The translations under genes and the position numbers were made by a program. The notes below the pieces were generated by a model, which did no database searches, had not been told where the DNA came from, and saw only the letters and a list, made by a program, of their open reading frames with translations. A DNA stretch of 64,000 nucleotides. It comes from Gallionellaceae bacterium (GTDB lineage: Bacteria > Pseudomonadota > Gammaproteobacteria > Burkholderiales > Gallionellaceae). Where the stretch lies: contig DAIDMQ010000016.1 in NCBI GenBank assembly GCA_027448945.1, positions 62,001 through 126,000 on the forward strand, written 5' to 3'. Positions 57,855 to 64,000 of this stretch are shown in pieces (position 1 is the first letter of the stretch; every line of letters starts with the position of its first letter).

Positions 57855-57866
57855 TTAGCAAGCTAA
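57855..57866. promoter_or_regulatory. Candidate MarR operator
   Basis: TTAGC-AA-GCTAA, a perfect 12-bp dyad just downstream of the predicted transcription start and 8 bp before the marR ATG. It overlaps the region where a MarR repressor would block transcription and mask the RBS. A related GCTAGC lies between the -35 and -10 boxes. Confidence 0.6.
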
Positions 57867-57873
57867 CTATATT

Positions 57874-58305
57874 ATGAAGTCGGTAAACGAGCAATTTGCG
57901 GAATCTATATTCTTGGTTACGCATGCATGGCGTACCGAGCTGGATAGGCGTCTGCGCCCATTGGGATTCTCGCATTCGCGCTGGCTATTGTTGTTGCATC
58001 TGTCCCGCAATGATGGTTGTCAGCAAAGCGAGTTGGCGCAGCGCATGGGCATAGAGGCCGCCACCTTGGTCAGATCGCTTGACTATATGGAACGGGAAGG
58101 ACTCGTTGAACGTCGCAGCAGCAGTGTGGATAGGCGTGTCAAGCATTTGTATTTGTCAGATGCGGGACTGAAAGTTGTGGCGGATATACGTTCCTATGCG
58201 GCAGATCTGCGTAGGGAGTTGTTGTCCGATCTGACGAGCAAGGAGATCCAATCAACATTGGATGTCATTAATGGGATCAGTAGCAAACTTGGAGCACTTT
58301 CATGA
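57874..58305 (+). CDS. MarR-family transcriptional regulator
   Basis: A 143-aa winged-helix repressor. DNA-binding region CQQSELAQRMGIEAATLVRS then LDYMEREGLVERRSSSVDRR, with the wing arginines. Stop overlaps emrA by ATGA, so it is the first gene of an efflux operon and probably autoregulates it, releasing on binding a phenolic or similar ligand. A typical SlyA/EmrR-like arrangement. Confidence 0.92.
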   Translation: MKSVNEQFAESIFLVTHAWRTELDRRLRPLGFSHSRWLLLLHLSRNDGCQQSELAQRMGIEAATLVRSLDYMEREGLVERRSSSVDRRVKHLYLSDAGLKVVADIRSYAADLRRELLSDLTSKEIQSTLDVINGISSKLGALS

Positions 58306-59199
58306 AGCTGATCGCGAAGAACAAGAAGGTTTTGATTGCACTGTTGTCGCTGTTTATCGCACTGGGCGTATATGCATACCAAAAGTATTATGTACACACA
58401 CGCAGCACAGAAAATGCCTATATCAATGCAGATGTGGTGAATGTGGCCGCATTGGTAAAGGGGCAGGTTCTGGCGGTCTACATCACAGAGAATCAACATA
58501 TACACAAGGGCGACAAGCTATTCGAAATAGACCCCCGCCCTTATGCGATTGCTTTGGAGCACGCACAGGCCGATCTTGCCAGTGCCAGACAATCGGCGCG
58601 ATCAAGATTTGTTGAAGCGACATTTCATTTCGCAGCAGAAATTGGATGATGCGCATACACATGTGGCGGATTTGGAAGCCACGCTGCAACAGGCGAACGC
58701 AAGACTGAACAAGGCGCAGGCCGTGCCAGAAAAACTCAACGAACGGGGCGATGTGATGCGGGCGCAAGCAGCCATAGACCAGGCCAAACTCGACCTTCAG
58801 TACACCCGGGTCTATGCCAGCCAAGACGGACAAATCAGCAATCTGTCGCTAACGGCCGGATCTATGGCGGGAATAGGTAATCCGCTATTTGCGATTATTG
58901 CCGACAATAGTTTTCATATCGATGCGAATTTCAAAGAGACTGAACTGGTTGGCATCCATGCAGGTCAGCCTGTGGATATCCAGATTGATATGTATCCCAC
59001 GCAACATTTCCTGGGGGTTGTGGAAAGTCTGAGCGGTGGAACCGGCACGGCGTTCTCGCTGTTGCCTCCGCAGAATGCGACTGGGAATTGGGTGAAGATT
59101 GCACAGCGCGTACCTGTGCGTATCAAATTCGCGCAGATGGATGCCGATCATCCCTTGCGTATCGGCGCAACCGCGACGGTGACCGTAGGGCTGAGATAA
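58302..59199 (+). pseudogene. emrA: EmrA-like membrane fusion protein, damaged
   Basis: HlyD/EmrA-type periplasmic adaptor. 58302-58649 encodes the N-terminal helix (KVLIALLSLFIALGVYAYQK), the STENAYINADVVNVAALVKG lipoyl half and start of the coiled coil (QADLASARQSA). The remainder of the coiled coil (RDQDLLKRHFISQQKLDDAH) and the C-terminal half up to 59199 lies in another frame. Joining the frames gives only about 299 aa, below the usual 340-390, and the first helix of the coiled coil looks shortened, so the lesion seems to be a small deletion (tens of bases) that also shifted the frame near 58590-58600. The gene is probably non-functional, which leaves EmrB without its adaptor unless another is encoded elsewhere. 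Confidence 0.8.
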
Positions 59200-59201
59200 G
59201 C

Positions 59202-60716
59202 GTGAATAGCAATCGCATCTTGATTAGTGTCGCTGTGATGACTGCAACCATCATGCAAGTGCTGGACACTACTATCGTCAATGTGGCGTTGCCTAGTATG
59301 GCGGGTCAACTGGATGCGACCCCGGATAACATTAGTTGGGTGCTGACGTCCTATCTCATCGCATCTGCCATCTTCATGCCGCTGACCGGCTTTTTCACCG
59401 ACAGGCTGGGACAAAAGCGTTTCCTGTTAATCAGTATCGCCGGATTTGTGGTCGCCTCTGCAATGTGTGGCATGGCGACCAGTCTGTCTCAAATGGTGAT
59501 GTTTCGCTTCCTGCAGGGGGTGTTTGGGGCATCGCTAGTGCCCTTGTCACAGTCCATCATGTTGCAAAATTTTCCCGGTGAACAACGCGGGAAGGCGATG
59601 GCGATCTGGAGCATGGGGGTGATGGTCGCACCCATACTTGGGCCGACGCTGGGTGGCTATCTCACCGAGGTCATCAGTTGGCGCTGGACCTTCTACATAA
59701 ATTTACCAGTGGGAATCCTGTCATTACTACTGACTATGCGTTATGTGCCGGACACGGCGGTGCGAGCGCGGCGTATGGATTGGTTGGGATTCGCCTCGCT
59801 GGCGGTGGGCATTGCGGCTTTGCAACTGGTGTTGGACAGGGGGAATCAGGATGATTGGTTCAGCTCCGGAATGCTGGTGTTTGCCGGCATAATCGCAGTG
59901 CTGTCTGTCGTATTCTTCTTCGTTTATACAATCACGGGCAAGCATCATCCCTTGTTCGATCTGCGCATTTTCCATGACCGCAACTTTTTGGTTGCCAGCC
60001 TGATCATGACCGCCATAGGCATAGGTTTCTTTGGCGGCATGTTGTTGCAATCGTTGTTCTTGCAGAATTTCCTCGGTTATCCAACATTCGAGGCGGGATT
60101 GTATATGGCGCCGCGTGGCTTGGCATCTTTGCTGGTGATGATCTTCGTAGGGAGATTCGTCGGCAGGATCGCACCGCGTAACTTCATTTTTGTCGGCATA
60201 TTGGCCAGTGTCCTGGGCAATTATCTGATGACCCGCTACACCGGTGATATAACGCCTGGCGAATTGATATTGCCGATGATGTTGCAAGGCGTGGGCATGG
60301 GGTTGATCTTTGTGCCCATCTCTACGCTGGCGTTCACCACCCTGCCCAGAGAGACCGCAGCAGAGGCTGCGGGTATTTACAGCCTGATACGCTCGGTGGG
60401 TTCGGCGCTGGGCATATCCATTTTGGCGACATATTTTTCGCGCAGTACACAACAGAATTGGGCCAGTCTGCGCGGAGACATCACGCCATATAGCGAGGCG
60501 CTGCGCAGTTATCTAGCACCGCTACATATGAGTGCCGGCGATACACATGGAATTGCGATAGTGGCTAAAGCGGTGTTACATCAGGCGCAGAACGCTGCTT
60601 ACATAGATAGCTTCTGGTTCGCTACGACTAATTTTGTACTGATGTTGCCCTTGCTATTGTTGGTGCGCGCACCCAAGAAGACAGAATCTGCCAGTCCCGT
60701 GGTGGTGGCAGATTAG
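59202..60716 (+). CDS. emrB: EmrB-like DHA2-family MFS multidrug transporter
   Basis: A 504-aa proton antiporter with about 14 transmembrane helices. Motif [20 protein letters not shown] (motif D1) and [16 protein letters not shown] (motif A) are DHA2 hallmarks; [20 protein letters not shown] is the antiporter motif C. Start GTG 59202, 2 bp after the emrA stop; the ORF start at 59088 is inside emrA. Exports hydrophobic drugs or phenolics in partnership with EmrA. The 3' end overlaps trpD by 4 bp tail to tail. Confidence 0.92.
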   Translation: MNSNRILISVAVMTATIMQVLDTTIVNVALPSMAGQLDATPDNISWVLTSYLIASAIFMPLTGFFTDRLGQKRFLLISIAGFVVASAMCGMATSLSQMVMFRFLQGVFGASLVPLSQSIMLQNFPGEQRGKAMAIWSMGVMVAPILGPTLGGYLTEVISWRWTFYINLPVGILSLLLTMRYVPDTAVRARRMDWLGFASLAVGIAALQLVLDRGNQDDWFSSGMLVFAGIIAVLSVVFFFVYTITGKHHPLFDLRIFHDRNFLVASLIMTAIGIGFFGGMLLQSLFLQNFLGYPTFEAGLYMAPRGLASLLVMIFVGRFVGRIAPRNFIFVGILASVLGNYLMTRYTGDITPGELILPMMLQGVGMGLIFVPISTLAFTTLPRETAAEAAGIYSLIRSVGSALGISILATYFSRSTQQNWASLRGDITPYSEALRSYLAPLHMSAGDTHGIAIVAKAVLHQAQNAAYIDSFWFATTNFVLMLPLLLLVRAPKKTESASPVVVAD

Positions 60717-61738
60717 CCACGGGCCCTATTGCTGGCCGAAATAAGTTGATTGAGTTTTTCTCCGGCAGCACCACTGTCTATCATCTCAGCTGCTTTCTTT
60801 ACACCGTCCTCCAGTGTGTCGCTCAGGCCCGCAACATAGATAGTCGCTCCCGCGTTCATTAACACGATGTCGCGTGCCGCACCGGGTTTTCCTTCCAATA
60901 CTGAGAGCAGCATTGAACGAGATTCGCCGACATTGGCAACGTTGATGTCTGATAGGGGCGCAGTGCTTAATCCGAATTGGGCCGGATTAACGGTGTATTC
61001 GCGCACCTCACCATCTTTGAGTTCTGCAACGGAGGTATCGCCGGTAACGGTGATTTCATCCATACCGTCCGCGCCGTGCACAATCATTACGCGCCGGCTG
61101 CCGAGGCGTTGCAACACGCGGGCCTGGATGCCGACGAGGTCGGGGTGGAATACGCCCATCACTTGTTGTTTTGCACCGGCAGGATTGGTGAGCGGGCCGA
61201 GAATGTTGAAAAGTGTGCGTATGCCCATCTCTTTGCGCACCGAGGCGGCATGCTTCATCGCGCTGTGATAATTGGGTGCGAACATGAAACCGAAACCGAC
61301 TTGTTCGATGATGGCCGCAGTTTGCTCCGGCGTGAGGTTGATGTTCACCCCCAGTGCCTCCAGTACGTCCGCGCTACCAGATTGTGAGGACACAGAACGA
61401 CCACCATGCTTGGCGATCTTTGCACCCGCTGCAGCCGCGACGAAGGCTGCTGCAGTGGAGATGTTGAAGGTGTGTGCTCCGTCACCACCCGTACCGCAGG
61501 TATCGACCAAGCGCCCGTCATCTTTGATCTGCACCTGTGCGGAGAGCTCGCGCATCACCAGCGCGGCAGCAGCGATTTCGCCTATGGTTTCTTTTTTAAC
61601 GCGCAGGCCCGTGATGATGGCTGCAATCATCACGTCAGACACCTCGCCACTCATAATCTGGCGCATCAGCGAGATCATCTCATCGTGGAAAATCTCGCGA
61701 TGATCGATGATGCGTTTGAGTGCGTCTTGCGGTTTCAT
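60713..61738 (-). CDS. trpD: Anthranilate phosphoribosyltransferase TrpD
   Basis: Transfers phosphoribose from PRPP to anthranilate in tryptophan synthesis. 341 aa, the normal length. Glycine-rich PRPP motif [20 protein letters not shown], the [20 protein letters not shown] segment and [20 protein letters not shown] are family signatures; [20 protein letters not shown] is also typical. Start ATG 61738 overlaps the trpG stop (ATGA). Its 3' end overlaps emrB, so no trpC follows here. Confidence 0.97.
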   Translation of the reverse strand: MKPQDALKRIIDHREIFHDEMISLMRQIMSGEVSDVMIAAIITGLRVKKETIGEIAAAALVMRELSAQVQIKDDGRLVDTCGTGGDGAHTFNISTAAAFVAAAAGAKIAKHGGRSVSSQSGSADVLEALGVNINLTPEQTAAIIEQVGFGFMFAPNYHSAMKHAASVRKEMGIRTLFNILGPLTNPAGAKQQVMGVFHPDLVGIQARVLQRLGSRRVMIVHGADGMDEITVTGDTSVAELKDGEVREYTVNPAQFGLSTAPLSDINVANVGESRSMLLSVLEGKPGAARDIVLMNAGATIYVAGLSDTLEDGVKKAAEMIDSGAAGEKLNQLISASNRARG

Positions 61739-62304
61739 GGCCTGCCTTCCAAAAAATTCTTCAGCATGTCGTGACCATGCTCGGTGAGTATGGACTCGGG
61801 GTGGAACTGCACACCATGCACATTCAGCGTCTTGTGGCGCACGCCCATGATCTCACCGTCGTCTGTCCATGCGGTGACTTCCAGGCAATCAGGCATGGTT
61901 TCGCGCTCGATCACCAGCGAGTGGTAACGCGTGGCGGTGAAAGGATTGGGTAGGCCGGTGAACACGCTGTTGCTGTGATGATGGATGAGCGAAGTCTTGC
62001 CGTGCATCAGGGTTTTGGCATGGATGATCTTGCCGCCGAAGGCCTGGCCTATGCTCTGGTGACCGAGGCAGACGCCGAGCAAAGGTATCTTGCCGGCGAA
62101 CTTTTTGATGGCGGCGACCGAGATGCCGGCCTCGTTCGGCGTGCAAGGACCGGGTGAGATGACCAAGTGCCCGGGGTTCAACTTGCTTATCTCATCCACA
62201 CCGATCTCGTCATTGCGTTTCACCACCACATCCGCACCCAACTCGGCAAAATATTGCACTAGGTTGTAGGTGAAGGAGTCATAGTTATCGATCATTAGCA
62301 GCAA
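61735..62304 (-). CDS. trpG: Anthranilate synthase glutamine amidotransferase TrpG
   Basis: Class I glutamine amidotransferase that supplies ammonia to TrpE (and in many bacteria also to PabB). 189 aa from TTG 62304 ([20 protein letters not shown]). The start is uncertain: ATG 62295 and ATG 62343 are alternatives. Catalytic triad: Cys in [17 protein letters not shown], His and Glu in [23 protein letters not shown] is conserved. Coupled to trpD. TrpE is not encoded within the window. Confidence 0.94.
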   Translation of the reverse strand: MLLMIDNYDSFTYNLVQYFAELGADVVVKRNDEIGVDEISKLNPGHLVISPGPCTPNEAGISVAAIKKFAGKIPLLGVCLGHQSIGQAFGGKIIHAKTLMHGKTSLIHHHSNSVFTGLPNPFTATRYHSLVIERETMPDCLEVTAWTDDGEIMGVRHKTLNVHGVQFHPESILTEHGHDMLKNFLEGRP

Positions 62305-62350
62305 AATATATCCAACCTTATACGTGATTTTGGGCTTGCCCATACGCGCG

Positions 62351-62372
62351 GCGGCCCTTAATGAAGGGCCGC
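62351..62372. terminator. Strong hairpin without T-run upstream of trpG
   Basis: GCGGCCCTT and AAGGGCCGC form a perfect 9-bp stem around AATG. Located 47 bp from the trpG start and 51 bp after the PAS-EAL stop. Neither strand has a T-run after it. No Trp-rich leader peptide is found, so trp attenuation is not supported; a factor-dependent stop or mRNA-stability element is more likely. Confidence 0.45.
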
Positions 62373-62422
62373 ATTATCTCATTCATTGCAAAGTGCTGGA
62401 AGGCAGGATAAGTAGCAAGGTG

Positions 62423-63913
62423 TTACTCAAAGAAGGCCTGCGGATGTGAGATGCCGAATCCTTGCGCAAAGTCTATGCCGATATCGCGTAACTGTATGAT
62501 GGCATCCTCACTTTCGACCATTTCAGCTACCGTTCTTACCCCTACGCTTCTGGCAACTTTGTTGATTGCGACCACTTTGGCCTGTGAGACCTCGTCTCTG
62601 GACATCGCCAAAATTAGGCTGCCATCGATTTTGATGAACTCGATATTGAAGTCGCGTATCAATTTGAAGGACACGTTGTCGCGACCGAAATTACTTAGGG
62701 CTACCAGGCAACCCAGCGCTTTGACCTTGCCCACGAATTGCGCAACTGCGCTGTTCTGCAAGGTTTCCTCCGAATCGCATACCTCAAAGCACAGATTGCC
62801 GGCAGATATCCCCGATTCCTCAAGCATCAGCGCCAATGACTTGGGAAACTCGGCGTCATGTATGGTTGCACGGGCGACGTTGATGAAGAAGATGGTGTTG
62901 GATTTGAGCCTGCCCTGTTGGTATTGGATCGCCGCACGTTGCAAGACATGCTGCACCACCCAGCGATCCAGAAAGGGCATCAGGCCGTGCTGTTCGGCAA
63001 TAGGAAAGAAGGCGCCGGGTGGCATCATGTTCTCGGGGTCTTCACGCAATCGGATCAAGATCTCGTAGTGTTCGGACTCCATGGAGTCGATGGCCAAAGG
63101 CGTAATCAATTGGCAGAATAAATTGAAATCGCTGTGTTCTATCGCGGCAAATATCTCGCGTCCTGCATCTTCGCGCCCGGTGATCTGACGTGACATGGAG
63201 TCGACGAACATGTTGTTGTCGTTCAAATACTGGGGGGCGGGTCGATTAGCACTCGCACTTGCACTCACGTCATCGGGTTGTGTTACATCAGTTGCCAGCA
63301 AATAGAAACCGGTGACTTTGCCTGCGTCATCGAATTGCGGCAGGTGTTCGACCTCCAATTTATATACCGCACCACTGGTCATGGTGAGTGTTCGGACATA
63401 ACTGGCAGGCTGTCCATCGAGTGATTGACGTATCAAAGTCGCCAATTCGGAATGGACCTTGTTGCCTAATATCTGCCGAATATGTCTGTCATCTATGTTC
63501 TTGGTATCGAGGTTCAGCCATTCGCGGAAAGATTTATTGTGGTAGCGGCAGCGGCCATCGATGTCTATGAAGGCGATGATGGTGTCTAAGGACTCGTCCA
63601 TCAAGCGTAGGCGTGACTGACTGATTTCCTGACCGGATTCATATTGTGTGTTCTTGCGCATGGCCTGGTCCAGCTTGTCTTTCATTGCCGCGAGCTGAGC
63701 GGTACGACGTGTCAAGCGCCACTCTGAATGCGACATGCGCGACGCTTCCGCCAAGATGGCTGCGACCAGCAATCCGGTTAGGAAGGTGGTCCATTGCAGG
63801 CCCAAATCGGTGAAGTAAATGGTGAAGACGAGTGCCGCAGAAGTGACGACCACGGCAAATGCGGTGAAATATGGTTGAACGACGCGATAAAACTTCTTGT
63901 TTAGGATTAACAA
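62423..63913 (-). CDS. Membrane PAS-EAL protein with degenerate catalytic site
   Basis: A 496-aa c-di-GMP signalling protein. Two N-terminal transmembrane helices (about 12-30 and 38-56), a coiled coil, a PAS domain (about residues 105-215; GRCRYHNKSFREWLNLDTKN), then an EAL domain from about 260 to the end. No GGDEF domain is present. The EAL motif reads YEILIRL (Glu284), and NVARAT, FEVCD, KIDGS and VAEMVE are present, but the metal-chelating DDFG is SNFG (Ser407-Asn408). Loss of both Asp should abolish phosphodiesterase activity, so it probably binds c-di-GMP or a protein partner. The start is TTG 63913 after AAGGAT. It lies directly upstream of trpGD with 118 bp in between. Confidence 0.9.
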   Translation of the reverse strand: MLILNKKFYRVVQPYFTAFAVVVTSAALVFTIYFTDLGLQWTTFLTGLLVAAILAEASRMSHSEWRLTRRTAQLAAMKDKLDQAMRKNTQYESGQEISQSRLRLMDESLDTIIAFIDIDGRCRYHNKSFREWLNLDTKNIDDRHIRQILGNKVHSELATLIRQSLDGQPASYVRTLTMTSGAVYKLEVEHLPQFDDAGKVTGFYLLATDVTQPDDVSASASANRPAPQYLNDNNMFVDSMSRQITGREDAGREIFAAIEHSDFNLFCQLITPLAIDSMESEHYEILIRLREDPENMMPPGAFFPIAEQHGLMPFLDRWVVQHVLQRAAIQYQQGRLKSNTIFFINVARATIHDAEFPKSLALMLEESGISAGNLCFEVCDSEETLQNSAVAQFVGKVKALGCLVALSNFGRDNVSFKLIRDFNIEFIKIDGSLILAMSRDEVSQAKVVAINKVARSVGVRTVAEMVESEDAIIQLRDIGIDFAQGFGISHPQAFFE

Positions 63914-64000
63914 GGCGCGATCCTTAGGGTGGTTGCTACGTCTGCTTGCGTAGTTTGGATACTATACTCGTTGCCACTGCCTCGGCGACTTCAATTCCGT

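Noticed and set aside
62305-62343. Trp leader peptide before trpG
   Set aside because: The short reading frame upstream has no tryptophan codons and there are no alternative stem structures typical of an attenuator.
63914-64000. tRNA or promoter at the right edge
   Set aside because: A TATACT word and a short hairpin are visible, but no cloverleaf or full promoter fits in the 87 bases.

Overview
The window is a gene-dense, roughly 55% GC stretch of a betaproteobacterial chromosome. The hemCDXY block divergent from ppc, the dciA/M23/secA/argJ neighbourhood, the bioBFHCD operon and the beta-type comF and trmL genes all point to Betaproteobacteria. A Nitrosomonadales/Gallionellaceae-like iron or sulfur oxidiser is my best guess, but that is inference. 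No rRNA, tRNA, CRISPR array, IS element or prophage was seen.

Layout. 29-496 (-): trmL. 590-18468 (+): an almost continuous MSHA-type (type IVa) pilus locus. It runs: degenerate mshE paralogue, mshE, frameshifted mshG, a prepilin-like gene, major pilin mshA, terminator/attenuator, mshC-D-O-P, mshQ, then mshI, a pilN-like gene, mshJ-K-L-M-N. 18486-19202 (-): comF. trmL and comF run in the same direction on either side of the pilus block, so the block looks like an insertion into an older comF-trmL unit. 19262-23923 (+): complete biotin operon bioB-F-H-C-D. 23924-27413: a TauE/SafE-like membrane protein, a SCO copper chaperone and a histidine kinase/LuxR regulator pair. 27413-33202: ftsK, lolA, rarA, serS. 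33306-39287: dciA-like (-), M23 peptidase, secA, a cyclic-nucleotide-binding protein, argJ. 39422-46233: ppc (-) divergent from hemC-D-X-Y. 46256-50510: two small proteins, then a PhnD/C/E/E-type ABC importer (-) of the phosphonate/phosphite/selenate family. 51039-57663: YceK-like lipoprotein, a ferredoxin-reductase fusion, an SDR protein, and a LysR regulator divergent from pirin and an Old Yellow Enzyme; then an uncharacterised 438-aa protein. 57874-60716: marR-emrA-emrB efflux operon with a damaged emrA. 60713-63913 (-): trpD, trpG and a PAS-EAL signalling protein.

Most notable. (1) The first gene of the pilus locus is a full-length, uninterrupted paralogue of the MshE motor ATPase. It has lost the Walker A lysine, the Walker B glutamate and other catalytic motifs, but keeps the N-terminal c-di-GMP-type motifs and the zinc tetracysteine. 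Its upstream element is duplicated in front of true mshE. (2) At the far end lies an EAL protein whose metal-binding DD pair is replaced by SN, so the window holds two probable c-di-GMP readers without catalysis. (3) A REP-like palindromic repeat is inserted in frame inside rarA, and a second copy supplies the rarA stop codon. (4) Three genes are broken in the reading frame (mshG, hemY, emrA). In mshG and hemY the change is equivalent to loss of one base, so assembly error must be excluded before biology is inferred.

Translational coupling through ATGA or TGATG overlaps is pervasive (mshG/F, mshD/O/P, mshI to N, bioF/H, hemX/Y, marR/emrA, trpG/trpD).
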